Assembly (NCBI RefSeq): GCF_006874585.1 | Contig: NZ_CP029761.1 | Span: 3,560,001 to 3,624,000, forward strand | Reading direction: 5' to 3' | DNA length: 64,000 nt | Source: Sphingomonas sp. IC081 | GTDB lineage: Bacteria; Pseudomonadota; Alphaproteobacteria; Sphingomonadales; Sphingomonadaceae | In this document: positions 8,725 to 20,201 of the stretch, in pieces | Layout: each line of letters opens with the position of its first letter | How positions within the stretch are numbered: the stretch's first letter is position 1 | Program-made: the position numbers and the translations under genes | Notes under the pieces: model-generated | Database searches by the model: none | Told to the model about the DNA's origin: nothing | The model's input: only the letters and a program-made list of their open reading frames with translations

Positions 8725-10038
8725 ATGTGGACCTATCATCCCGAATTGCTGGCCGTTCCCGTGCCGCGCTACACCAGCTTCCCCACCGCTGCGGAGTTCG
8801 GCGAGGGCGTGGGGGCATCGCAACTGGTCTCCGCGCTGGAGGAGACGAAGGGCGAAGTCTCGCTCTACGTCCACATCCCCTTCTGCGAGAAGATCTGCTG
8901 GTATTGCGGCTGCAACACCAGCGTCGCCAATCTGTCCGACCGGGTGGCGAGCTATCTCGATGCGCTGCACCGCGAGATCGCGCTGGTTTCCGAACTGCTG
9001 CCCAAGACCGCGCGGATCGCCCGCATCGCCTTTGGCGGGGGCAGTCCCAACGGGATCTCGCCAGTTGCCTTCGTGCGGCTCGTCGATGAGCTGACTCTGC
9101 ATTTTGCCGCATCCAGCCCGGTCATCTCGATCGAGCTCGACCCGCGCACGCTGACGCCGGAATGGGCTGAGGTGATCGCCTCTGTCGGCATCAGCCGCGC
9201 GAGCATGGGCGTGCAGACCTTTGCGCCCGCACTCCAGACGGCGATCGGCCGCGTGCAGCCGGCCGCGATGATCGAGACGGGCACGGCGATGCTGCGCAGC
9301 GCGGGTGTCGGTTCGATCAACTTCGACCTGATGTACGGGTTGCCCGGCCAGACCCTTGCGGACCTGCGCGATTCGCTCGAACGCACGGTTGCCCTGGGTG
9401 CCGATCGTATCGCCCTGTTCGGATATGCCCATGTGCCGCACCTGATCGCGCGCCAGCGCAAGATCGATGCCGCCGACCTGCCCGATGCGGAAGTGCGCTT
9501 TGCCATGGCGGCGTTCGGTTACCTCTTCCTGGTCGAGGCGGGGTATGTTCCGATCGGCTTCGATCACTTCGCAAAGCCGGGCGATGCGATCGCACAGGTC
9601 GCGCTGTCGGGGCGGCTGCACCGCAATTTCCAGGGCTTCACCGAGGACCAGGCGCCGGTCCTCGTGGGCCTCGGCGCCTCGGCGATCAGCAGCTTCCCCG
9701 GGCTTCTGGTGCAGAACGAGAAGAACACCGGGCGCTATCGGATGATGCTGTCGCAGGACCGCCTGAGTGCGGACCGAGGCATTCTGCGCGGCGCCGAGGA
9801 CCGGCGGCGCGGGAAGGTGATCGAGGATCTGCTGTGCCGTGGCCGCGCCCATATCGACCAGGACCTGCGGCGTGAGGCCTGGCCCATGCTCGCACCCTAT
9901 TTTGCCGCCGGCCTGTGCGAAGGGGATGGCGACGATCTGGTGATCGCGCCCGACGGTTTGCCTTATGCACGTTCGATCGCGGCGCGATTCGATCCCTATC
10001 GCAAGGATTCGCTGCGGCGCTTCAGTTCGGCGGTGTGA
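8725..10038 (+). CDS. hemN: Oxygen-independent coproporphyrinogen III oxidase HemN
   Basis: Radical-SAM enzyme that decarboxylates coproporphyrinogen III to protoporphyrinogen IX without O2, serving haem synthesis at low oxygen; 437 residues. The cluster motif is HIPFCEKICWYCGCN (CxxxCxxC plus the HemN-typical extra Cys), followed by FGGGSPN and the HemN C-terminal domain. The ATG at 8725 gives MWTYHPELL, which fits family N-termini and the PRYTSFPTA motif. A GTG at 8710 is an alternative. Lies 33 bp downstream of the small Cys protein, so probably co-transcribed with the FNR-controlled cco operon. Confidence 0.93.
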   Translation: MWTYHPELLAVPVPRYTSFPTAAEFGEGVGASQLVSALEETKGEVSLYVHIPFCEKICWYCGCNTSVANLSDRVASYLDALHREIALVSELLPKTARIARIAFGGGSPNGISPVAFVRLVDELTLHFAASSPVISIELDPRTLTPEWAEVIASVGISRASMGVQTFAPALQTAIGRVQPAAMIETGTAMLRSAGVGSINFDLMYGLPGQTLADLRDSLERTVALGADRIALFGYAHVPHLIARQRKIDAADLPDAEVRFAMAAFGYLFLVEAGYVPIGFDHFAKPGDAIAQVALSGRLHRNFQGFTEDQAPVLVGLGASAISSFPGLLVQNEKNTGRYRMMLSQDRLSADRGILRGAEDRRRGKVIEDLLCRGRAHIDQDLRREAWPMLAPYFAAGLCEGDGDDLVIAPDGLPYARSIAARFDPYRKDSLRRFSSAV

Positions 10039-10041
10039 CCC

Positions 10042-10317
10042 TCACGCCGCCGGCGTTTCGAACTCCACGCCGAACAGGTTGCCCTCGGCCCAGCGCACGA
10101 GGCCCCACAGTTCGCGCCCATCCTCCAGCTTTGCCCGCACCACTGCATTCAGCGCGGGCGCTTCCCGCAAGGCGGCAGCGCTCAGCCCGCGCGCGGAGAT
10201 GTCGCGGACGATCACTTCGATCGGCTGCCCTTGCGAGTCGGTCAGGGTGAAGCGGGTGAGCTGCCCGCGCCGGCGCGCGCGGGGGACCGGTGTCGGCTTG
10301 AAACGATGGGCGTCCAT
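10042..10317 (-). CDS. PilZ-domain protein (putative c-di-GMP receptor)
   Basis: 91-residue single-domain protein, MDAHRFKPTPVPRARRRGQL followed by TRFTL and RDISARGLSAAA. This matches the PilZ pattern RxxxR...(D/N)xSxxGxxx, with VEF near the end. PilZ domains bind cyclic di-GMP and control motility, biofilm or polysaccharide output. The ATG at 10317 was chosen because the longer ORF up to 10461 would run through the inverted repeat and FNR-type box. Convergent with hemN, with only 3 bp between stops. The box at 10390-10403 sits 73 bp upstream of the ATG, so oxygen control is possible. Confidence 0.85.
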   Translation of the reverse strand: MDAHRFKPTPVPRARRRGQLTRFTLTDSQGQPIEVIVRDISARGLSAAALREAPALNAVVRAKLEDGRELWGLVRWAEGNLFGVEFETPAA

Positions 10318-10353
10318 AGGCGCGCAAGGACGGCGGTGACCCGCGGATTTTAA

Positions 10354-10385
10354 GAGCAGCGGTCGATAAATCGAAAGCGCTGCTC
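10354..10385. repeat. 32-bp inverted repeat upstream of the PilZ gene
   Basis: Arms GAGCAGCG (10354-10361) and CGCTGCTC (10378-10385) are perfect. The spacer itself contains TCGAT-AA-ATCGA. It lies between the PilZ start and the FNR-type box, where an operator or a leader hairpin of a leftward transcript would be expected. Read leftward, the hairpin is followed by TTAAAAT. Confidence 0.55.
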
Positions 10386-10389
10386 CAAT

Positions 10390-10403
10390 TTGACCGCGAT
10401 CAA
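10390..10403. promoter_or_regulatory. FNR/FixK-type box upstream of a putative small RNA
   Basis: TTGACCGCGATCAA is a perfect TTGAY-N4-RTCAA palindrome, nearly the same as the ccoN and cydA boxes. Rightward, a class II start would fall near 10438 and lead into a short terminator-ended transcript. Leftward, the PilZ gene is 73 bp away with TATCGA in a suitable -10 position. Either or both may be controlled. Confidence 0.75.
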
Positions 10404-10437
10404 TGGCGAAATCCGGAATGCCTGCAAGAGAAATGCC

Positions 10438-10525
10438 TGCCGGTCTTGCACCACCCGCCACGGCGGATGGTGCGAACCGCTTCTCCCCAACTTACAGGGC
10501 GGTCTTTCGGGACCGCCCATTTTTT
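10438..10525 (+). ncRNA. Candidate oxygen-regulated small RNA (predicted, ~88 nt)
   Basis: No rightward gene lies between the FNR-type box and a strong terminator, yet the stretch is highly structured. Hairpin 1 (10448-10473) pairs GCACCA-C-CCGC with GCGG-A-TGGTGC around a short loop. A single-stranded linker (about 10474-10496) contains UUCUCCCC, a C-rich anti-Shine-Dalgarno-like sequence. A perfect 8-bp GC-rich terminator stem plus T-run follows. Hairpin, C-rich open linker and terminator is a common layout for trans-acting alphaproteobacterial sRNAs. The 5' end is inferred from the usual box-to-start distance. Not matched to a named sRNA family. Confidence 0.6.
10497..10525 (+). terminator. 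Intrinsic terminator of the putative small RNA
   Basis: Stem GGGCGGTC / GACCGCCC, loop TTTCGG, followed by ATTTTTT. It is orientation-specific for rightward transcription: on the other strand the stem is not followed by a T-run. No protein-coding gene reads into it from the left. Confidence 0.88.
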
Positions 10526-10555
10526 CGGCTTCCGGTTCCCGGGGGCAGGCCCTTT

Positions 10556-11335
10556 TTACGCCCAGGTGTCGGTCAGCTTCGTTGCGATCTCGATGTCGTT
10601 GAGGAAGTCGACTTCGGCCCAGTTCATGCCCTCGATCGAGTTGGTGCCGACCTTGCCGGTGGGCGCGATCGAATCGATCACCTTCAGATACCAGTGCTGA
10701 ACGCCTTCGGGGGTGCGCATCGCCTGGCGTACGGTTTCGCGGAACAGGTCCGCCCCTTCGCCGCGGAAGGCAAGGAAGCCGATCGATTCGGAATTCGACT
10801 GCTCGGCGGTCAGCGTCTTGCCGATGTGGACGAGACGGCCGTCACCGGTGCGCTCCACCTTCATGTCGTCGCTGTCGTAGCCGTCCTGCTTGACGTCGAC
10901 GGTGACCGCGATCGGCCAGAGATTGCCGTCCTTGTCGGTCGCGCCCTGCTGGACCTTGTGGACGATCTCTTCCGAAACCAGCGTGTCGCCGTTGAGGATC
11001 AGGAAATCGCCGCGCATCGCCTCGCGGGCGATCCAGCATGAACCGAGGTTGTCCGCCACCTTGAAGAAGGGGTTGAAGCGCACGGTGATCTCGACGCGCG
11101 GGTCCTTGATCGACTGGAGGTGGTCTTCGAGCATGTCGGTCATGAAGCCGGTGACGACGTCGATGCGCTTGACGCCGCCGCGTGCGAGCATCTCGATCTG
11201 CCATTCGATCAGCGAGCGCCCGGAAAAGTCGATCATGCACTTGGGGCGCTCGGCGGTGAGCGGAAGCAGGCGCGAGCCCTGGCCGGCGCTGAGAAGAATG
11301 GCGTGTTCGATCATCGGGTTCACATTCATGTTCAC
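10556..11335 (-). CDS. NTP_transferase family nucleotidyltransferase (phosphocholine cytidylyltransferase-like)
   Basis: 259-residue protein with the sugar-nucleotidyltransferase fold: IEHAILLSAGQGSRLLPLT (nucleotide-binding GxGxR loop), RPKCMIDFSGRSLIEWQ and the metal-binding motif LILNGDTL. It resembles LicC-like phosphocholine or related cytidylyl/uridylyltransferases that activate small headgroups or sugars for surface glycans. The substrate cannot be read from sequence. The ATG at 11335 gives MNMNVNPMIEHA; the internal ATG of MIEHA is an equally possible start. Divergent from a polysaccharide flippase gene, which supports a surface-polymer role. Confidence 0.8.
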   Translation of the reverse strand: MNMNVNPMIEHAILLSAGQGSRLLPLTAERPKCMIDFSGRSLIEWQIEMLARGGVKRIDVVTGFMTDMLEDHLQSIKDPRVEITVRFNPFFKVADNLGSCWIAREAMRGDFLILNGDTLVSEEIVHKVQQGATDKDGNLWPIAVTVDVKQDGYDSDDMKVERTGDGRLVHIGKTLTAEQSNSESIGFLAFRGEGADLFRETVRQAMRTPEGVQHWYLKVIDSIAPTGKVGTNSIEGMNWAEVDFLNDIEIATKLTDTWA

Positions 11336-11458
11336 GGGGGAGATGGGTCAGCATCTAGTGATCGCGGGGCAAAAGGGAAAGGTGCGGCGTGAAGGGCCGG
11401 GGCAGGCAAGCCTGCGCGGTTTGCGCGGTTGACGTTCATGCAAGGGCAATCGGGATTA

Positions 11459-11480
11459 GGCGACTGGCTTGCAAGTCGCC
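11459..11480. other. Hairpin upstream of the flippase gene
   Basis: GGCGACT (11459-11465) pairs with AGTCGCC (11474-11480) across an 8-nt loop, 24 bp before the flippase ATG. It sits in the 169-bp divergent intergenic region between the nucleotidyltransferase and the flippase, where both promoters must lie. Role unknown; a leader hairpin or an operator are both possible. Confidence 0.4.
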
Positions 11481-11504
11481 TTCCCCTCGTCCAATGCAGG
11501 CTCA

Positions 11505-12905
11505 ATGTCTCCCAAACGCCCACCCAAAGAGAGCAGCTCTCCACTGGGCCGGATCCTTCAGAACACCGCCTGGTTGCTGGGCGGCAAGGGGTTCGGCGCG
11601 GTATGCGGCATCGGTTATCTCGCCATCCTCACGCGTACGCTGGGGCTCAAGGATTTCGGGCACTTCTCGCTGATCTTCGGCACCGCGCAGGCGCTCATCG
11701 CGATTGCCGGTTTCCAGACCTGGCGCGTGGTCGTGCGGTACGGCAGCGAGCATGTCCACAACCAGGACTGGGGCAAGTTCGGGCGTCTCGGCATGCTGTG
11801 CGGGGTGCTCGATGCGCTGGGCGCGGTCATGGGCTGCGGGCTTGCCGCGATTCTGATCTACGGCTTTGCGCATATGCTGGAGCTCAATCCCCAGTACATG
11901 GACGTGGCCTTCTGGTTCTGCTGTGCCTCGCTATGGGCGCTGGTTTCGGCGCCGACCGGGATCGTGCGTGCGCTGCACCGCTTCGACATGGCCGTCTACG
12001 TCGAGGCGATCGTGCCCACCGGGCGTCTCATCGCCGCCGTGGTGATCTGGCTGACGGGGCCGACGGTGGGTCGCTTCCTGTTCGCTTGGGCGGCGATCGA
12101 CCTGCTCGAGGCGCTGCTCTACTGGATCATGGCACGCCGGCTCGCGCCCGCGGCGGTGAACTGGCGCACGGCGCTGCAATGGCGCCAGGCGCTGGCCGAA
12201 AACCCCGGCATCGGCCGCTTCTTCATGGTCACCTATGTCGGCTCGACGCTTGATGCCGCGGTCAAGAACGGCCCGCTGCTGGTCGTCGGTGCCTGGGTCG
12301 GCACCAAGGCGGCGGGTCTCTACCGGCTGGCCTCGCAGCTGTCGCAGGCGCTCACCAAGCTGTCCTCGTTGCTGACCCGCTCGGTCTACGCCGAAGTGGC
12401 GCGCGCCCGCGTTTCCTCGCAGGCCGACGAGTTCCGCAAGCTGGCGATGCAGACCAGCAAGATCGCCGGTATCGGCGGCGTCGTCGTGGTGACGGTGGCG
12501 ATCCTGCTCGGCAAGGAACTGCTGGCAATCATCGGCGGCGACGTGTTCGAGCGCGGCGAGGCGATCCTCGTGCCGCTGACTGTGGGGGCCTGCTTCGATT
12601 TCGCCAGCGTGGCTTTCGAGCCGGTGCTGCACTCCACCGGCCGCGCGCAGCACTCGCTGATCGCGCGCCTGCTTTCGGTGGTCGCCCTGGCGCTGGGCAT
12701 GGTGTTCTTCATTCCGCTCGGGCCCAGCGGTGCGGCCTGGGCCGTGGCGCTGGCGGGCGCGGTCTCCTACCTCGCGATGGGGGCGATGGCCTGGCACACG
12801 CTCAACCTCATCGATCGCAAGCAGATCAGCATCATCGATCCGCAAGCGGAAGCGGAAGCGGCAACGGGGGCGGGGGCGGGCGAACCCGGCTCGACAGCCG
12901 GCTAA
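11505..12905 (+). CDS. Oligosaccharide flippase family protein (Wzx/MATE-like polysaccharide exporter)
   Basis: 466-residue polytopic membrane protein starting MSPKRPPKESSSPLGRILQN. The LGGKGFGAVCGIGYLAILTR segment is the typical first helix of the Wzx/RfbX family, and about 12-14 hydrophobic segments follow. These proteins flip lipid-linked oligosaccharides across the inner membrane for LPS, capsule or exopolysaccharide. The ATG at 11505 is preferred over an in-frame TTG at 11469, which lies inside the hairpin region. The C-terminus ends in a low-complexity EAEAATGAGAGEPG tail encoded by short GC repeats. Divergent from the nucleotidyltransferase. Confidence 0.87.
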   Translation: MSPKRPPKESSSPLGRILQNTAWLLGGKGFGAVCGIGYLAILTRTLGLKDFGHFSLIFGTAQALIAIAGFQTWRVVVRYGSEHVHNQDWGKFGRLGMLCGVLDALGAVMGCGLAAILIYGFAHMLELNPQYMDVAFWFCCASLWALVSAPTGIVRALHRFDMAVYVEAIVPTGRLIAAVVIWLTGPTVGRFLFAWAAIDLLEALLYWIMARRLAPAAVNWRTALQWRQALAENPGIGRFFMVTYVGSTLDAAVKNGPLLVVGAWVGTKAAGLYRLASQLSQALTKLSSLLTRSVYAEVARARVSSQADEFRKLAMQTSKIAGIGGVVVVTVAILLGKELLAIIGGDVFERGEAILVPLTVGACFDFASVAFEPVLHSTGRAQHSLIARLLSVVALALGMVFFIPLGPSGAAWAVALAGAVSYLAMGAMAWHTLNLIDRKQISIIDPQAEAEAATGAGAGEPGSTAG

Positions 12906-12924
12906 CCCGCGGTATCATGGCGGG

Positions 12925-14142
12925 ATGTCTGCTGATCTCCTGACGCGTGAAGCCTCCCGCCTGTCCGACCGCATCGTTGCCCTGCGCCGTGCGGTTCATG
13001 CCGAGCCCGAGATCGGGCTGCACAACCCGAAAACGCGCGACAAGATCCGCGCAGCGCTGGCTCACCTGCCGCTCGAATGGCGCGAAGGGCCATCGACCAC
13101 CGGCCTCGTCGCCACGCTGAAAGGCGGTGCGGGAGAAGGCGGAGCGGTCCTGCTGCGCGGCGATACCGATGCCCTGCCGATGCCGGAGGAAACCGGGCTG
13201 CCCTTCGCCTCGACCGTTCCCGGGGTGATGCACGCCTGCGGCCACGACACCCACGTCGCCATGCTGGCGGGGGCGGCCGAGATCCTTGCGGGACAGGCGG
13301 AGCGGCTGAAGGGCGAAGTGCGCTTCATGTTCCAGCCGGGCGAGGAAGGCCACCACGGTGCCCGCTTCATGCTCAACGACGGGCTGCTGGGCGGCGAAGG
13401 GCTGGACCGTCCGCTGCCCGGTGCCGCTTTTGCGCTGCACATCATGCCCAATGCGCCGCATGGTCTGGTCGCCGGGCGCGCCGGGCCGCTGATGGCGGCG
13501 GCCGACGAACTGCGCATCACCGTCACCGGGCGCGGCGGCCATGCCTCGATGCCGCATGACACGGCCGATCCGGTGCCGGTCGCCTGCGAGATCGTGATGG
13601 CCATCCAGACCATGGTGGCGCGTCGTTACGGCGTGTTCGATCCGGTCGTGGTGACCATCGCGAAGATCGAGGCGGGCAGCGCCCACAACGTCATTCCCGA
13701 CAGTGCCCGGCTGACCGGCACGATGCGCACGCTCTCGGCGGACACCCGCGCGCGACTGAAGGAGGAGCTGCCCCGGCTTGTCTCCGGCATCGCGGCGGCG
13801 CACGGCCTCACCGGGGAAGTGACCATCCGCGAAGGTTTCCCGGTGACCATGTGCGATCCCCGCGCGGTGACTTTCGGGGAAGGCGTGGCGCAGGCACTGT
13901 TCGGGCCGAGCGCGTTCCGCCGTCTGCCCGATCCGATCATGGGCGCGGAGGACTTTGCCTACGTGCTTGAAAAGGTGCCCGGCGCGATGTTTTTCCTTGG
14001 CGTCGCGCATGAGGGGGCGGACTGGCAGCATTGCTGCGGCATCCACTCGACCAAGATGATGGTCGACGAATCCGTGCTGCCGCGCGGCGCGGCCTTCCTG
14101 GCAGGTCTGGCGCAGAACTGGCTGGAGCGCGGTTTCGGCTGA
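12925..14142 (+). CDS. M20 family metallopeptidase / amidohydrolase
   Basis: 405-residue zinc enzyme of the M20D (hippurate/IAA-amino-acid hydrolase) group. Metal-site motifs are LLRGDTDALP, MHACGHDTHVAML and FMFQPGEEGHHGA, and the dimerisation domain carries GRGGHASMPHDTADP. The ending IMGAEDFAYVLEKVPGA supplies the last metal ligand. Such enzymes cleave N-acyl or amide bonds of amino-acid conjugates; the physiological substrate is not evident. Starts 19 bp after the flippase stop. The nearby 5-oxoprolinase suggests a modified-amino-acid recycling pair. Confidence 0.9.
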   Translation: MSADLLTREASRLSDRIVALRRAVHAEPEIGLHNPKTRDKIRAALAHLPLEWREGPSTTGLVATLKGGAGEGGAVLLRGDTDALPMPEETGLPFASTVPGVMHACGHDTHVAMLAGAAEILAGQAERLKGEVRFMFQPGEEGHHGARFMLNDGLLGGEGLDRPLPGAAFALHIMPNAPHGLVAGRAGPLMAAADELRITVTGRGGHASMPHDTADPVPVACEIVMAIQTMVARRYGVFDPVVVTIAKIEAGSAHNVIPDSARLTGTMRTLSADTRARLKEELPRLVSGIAAAHGLTGEVTIREGFPVTMCDPRAVTFGEGVAQALFGPSAFRRLPDPIMGAEDFAYVLEKVPGAMFFLGVAHEGADWQHCCGIHSTKMMVDESVLPRGAAFLAGLAQNWLERGFG

Positions 14143-14192
14143 GGCACTTTTGGCCTTCCCTCATGGCGCCCCCGCCGTCATGAAGCGGGGCC

Positions 14193-17789
<3,597 letters not shown>

Positions 17790-17817
17790 ATCCGGGCCCC
17801 ACTCTCCCCACCCCTAC

Positions 17818-17848
17818 CTCGTCATCCCCGCGAAGGCGGGGATCCCGC
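17818..17848. repeat. REP-like palindromic element
   Basis: Contains ATCCCCGC-GAAG-GCGGGGAT (17824-17843), a perfect 8-bp stem with a 4-nt loop, embedded in the CGTCATCCCCGCGAAGGCGG type sequence that recurs between genes in many proteobacteria. Placed between two convergent genes, where it may end transcription or stabilise mRNA ends. Confidence 0.7.
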
Positions 17849-17938
17849 TTGTTCTTTCAGGCCGCGCACAGGGAAAGCGGGGCCCCCGCCTTACGATGGC
17901 GACGGGACTTTGGCGGGGAACGGTAGCGTTGGCGCGCC

Positions 17939-18229
17939 TCAGGCCTTCACATCCGCCCACTCGGGGTGCCGTTTGAACGCGGCGGCGACGTAGCTGCAAG
18001 AAGGGCCGATCCTGAAGTGGTTCTCCCGCGCGTCGGCCACCATCGCCTCTACCAGTCGGCCAGCCACGCCGCGTCCGCCGATCGCGGGCGGCACCAGCGT
18101 ATGCTCGGCATAGCGAATGCCGTCGCGTTGCGCCCAAACAAGGCGCCCGGTGGCATCGCTGTCGGCGACGTGGGCGACATACTCGCCGGAATTTCCGTTT
18201 TCATGCGCAGTGATAGTCACGCCGACCAT
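17939..18229 (-). CDS. Small GNAT-type N-acetyltransferase (YjdJ-like)
   Basis: 96-residue protein of the compact Gcn5-related acetyltransferase group. The core reads AEHTLVPPAIGGRGVAGRLVEA, i.e. the acetyl-CoA-binding loop Q/GGxGVAxxL, followed by GPSCSYVAAAFKRHPEW, which matches the conserved PxCPYVxxxxxxHPEY motif of this group. Start ATG at 18229 (MVGVTITAHEN); a longer ORF upstream would run into the threonine aldolase promoter. The substrate is unknown for this family. Divergent from threonine aldolase. Confidence 0.85.
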   Translation of the reverse strand: MVGVTITAHENGNSGEYVAHVADSDATGRLVWAQRDGIRYAEHTLVPPAIGGRGVAGRLVEAMVADARENHFRIGPSCSYVAAAFKRHPEWADVKA

Positions 18230-18291
18230 ATGTGAGGGCTCCTGAAAAGGTCTGCTTGACGGCAAGTGTGTCCGCTCTAGGGCATATGGCC

Positions 18292-19287
18292 ATGAAGTTC
18301 CTTTCCGACAACGCCGCACGGGTCCACCCGAGGGTCTGGGATGCCATGAAGGCTGCCGACGAGCCCGATTCGCCTTACGATGGCGACGGTCTCAGCAAGG
18401 CGCTGGACGCGCGCTTTTCCGCGCTGTTCGGGCGTGACTGCGCGGCGCTCTGGGTGGCGACGGGCACGGCGGCGAACTGTCTGGCGCTTTCGGCCATGGT
18501 CGAGCCGCATGGCGCGGTGATCTGCCACCGGGAGGCGCATATCGAGATGGACGAAGGCGGCGCGCCCGGCTTCTATCTTCACGGCGCCAAGCTGCTGCTG
18601 GCCGATGGTGAGAGCGCGAAGATCACACCCGAGGCGATTGCCCGCGTGATCGACCCGATCCGCGACGGCGTGCATCAGGTGCAGCCGCATGCCGTCTCGA
18701 TTACGCAGGCCAGCGAATATGGCTGCGTCTATCGGCCCGAGGAATTGGCCGCGCTCTCCGCCTTCGTGAAGGGCAAGGGGCTCGGTCTGCATATGGACGG
18801 CGCGCGCTTCGGCAATGCCGTGGCGTTCCTCGGCGGCAGCGCGGCGGATGCGGCGCTGGGCGTCGATGCGCTGAGCTTCGGCATGGTCAAGAACGGGGCG
18901 ATGAGCGCCGAGGCCATCGTTTTCTTCGACCCGGCGATGGCCGACAAGGTCCGCTTCCGCCGCAAGCGCGCTGGGCATCTGCAATCGAAGGGGCGTTATC
19001 TCGCCGCGCAGATTCTGGCGATGCTGGAAGGCGACCTCTGGCTAGGCAATGCGCGCGCCGCCAATGCTGCCGCTTCCGAGATCGCCGCCGCCGCTGGCAC
19101 GCGCCTGCTGCACCCGGTCGAGGCGAACGAGATTTTCCTCAGTTCCACCGCGGCCGAACGTGCGGCGCTGCGGGCGCAGGGCTTCGAGTTCTACGACTGG
19201 GGTGATGATGCGGCCCGGCTCGTGACCGCTTGGGATGCCCGCGAAGAGCACGTCTGTGCACTCGCCCGCGCGATTGCCGCGCTGTGA
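18292..19287 (+). CDS. Low-specificity L-threonine aldolase-type PLP enzyme
   Basis: 331-residue fold-type I PLP enzyme of the beta-eliminating-lyase group. The N-terminus MKFLSDNAARVHPRVWDAM matches the family (FxSDN...HPxI). VATGTAANCLAL lies near the cofactor phosphate, LHMDGARFGNA contributes Asp to the PLP ring, and SFGMVKNGAMSAEA carries the Schiff-base Lys. It cleaves L-threonine or allo-threonine to glycine and acetaldehyde. The stop overlaps the GTG start of the EamA transporter gene, so the two are probably co-translated. Confidence 0.9.
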   Translation: MKFLSDNAARVHPRVWDAMKAADEPDSPYDGDGLSKALDARFSALFGRDCAALWVATGTAANCLALSAMVEPHGAVICHREAHIEMDEGGAPGFYLHGAKLLLADGESAKITPEAIARVIDPIRDGVHQVQPHAVSITQASEYGCVYRPEELAALSAFVKGKGLGLHMDGARFGNAVAFLGGSAADAALGVDALSFGMVKNGAMSAEAIVFFDPAMADKVRFRRKRAGHLQSKGRYLAAQILAMLEGDLWLGNARAANAAASEIAAAAGTRLLHPVEANEIFLSSTAAERAALRAQGFEFYDWGDDAARLVTAWDAREEHVCALARAIAAL

Positions 19288-20201
19288 GCGGTGCCGATAC
19301 CGCGCCGAGCTTCCTCAAGCCGGCGGTGGCGCTGCCGTTCCTGTTGGTGGCGCTGATCTGGGGATCGACCTGGTTCGTCATCACCGGGCAGATCGGCGCG
19401 GTGCCGGCCAGTTGGTCGGTGGCGTGGCGCTTTGCACTGGCGACGCCGGCGATGTTCCTTGTGGCGATTGCCATGCGCAAGAGCCTGAAGCTGGGCAAGG
19501 CCGGGCAATTGCTGGCTTTCGCGGTCGGCCTCACGCAGTTCTGCGGCAATTACAACTTCGTGTATCGGGCGGAGATGCACCTGACTTCGGGCATCGTCGC
19601 GGTCATGATCGGGCTCTTGCTGGTGCCCAACGCAATTCTCGCGCGGGTGTTGCTGAAGCAGCCGATCACCTTGCGCTTCGCCGTCGGCAGTCTGATCGCC
19701 ATCGGGGGGCTCGCGCTGCTCCTGCTTCACGAGGCGCATGAGGCGCCGCTGGGCGGCAAGGTGGTGCTGGGCACCGTCTTTGCGCTGATCGCGATGATGT
19801 GCGCCTCGGTCTCGAACGTGATTCAGGCGAACGATACCGGCAGGGCGCTGCCGATGGTAAGCCTGCTGTCCTGGGCGATGCTCTACGGCACGATCTGCGA
19901 CGTGCTTCTGGCGCTCGTCTTCGCCGGCCCGCCGGTGATCCCGCACGATGCGCGCTACTGGATGGGCACGGCCTATCTCGCCATTCTCGGCTCGGTGGTG
20001 ACGTTCCCGCTCTACTACACGCTGATCCGCCAGCTTGGGGCGGGCAAGGCGGCCTACAACGGCGTGGCGGTGATCGTGATCGCCATGTTCATCTCGACGC
20101 TGTTCGAGGGCTACCGCTGGTCGCCGCTGGCAATTGCCGGAGCCGGGCTGGCAACGGTGGGGCTGGTGGTGGCGCTGATGTCGCGCAGCCCTTCGCGGTA
20201 A
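19284..20201 (+). CDS. EamA/DMT family transporter
   Basis: 305-residue membrane protein with about ten helices in two EamA repeats, starting VSGADTAPSFLKPAVALPF and containing the family motif LIWGSTWFVI early on. Chosen start is the GTG at 19284, which overlaps the threonine aldolase stop; the longer ORF from 19230 would overlap that gene by 58 bp. Members export amino acids and metabolites such as threonine or cysteine. The coupling to threonine aldolase suggests an amino-acid exporter, which is inference. Its last 91 bp overlap a convergent SDR gene. Confidence 0.88.
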   Translation: MSGADTAPSFLKPAVALPFLLVALIWGSTWFVITGQIGAVPASWSVAWRFALATPAMFLVAIAMRKSLKLGKAGQLLAFAVGLTQFCGNYNFVYRAEMHLTSGIVAVMIGLLLVPNAILARVLLKQPITLRFAVGSLIAIGGLALLLLHEAHEAPLGGKVVLGTVFALIAMMCASVSNVIQANDTGRALPMVSLLSWAMLYGTICDVLLALVFAGPPVIPHDARYWMGTAYLAILGSVVTFPLYYTLIRQLGAGKAAYNGVAVIVIAMFISTLFEGYRWSPLAIAGAGLATVGLVVALMSRSPSR

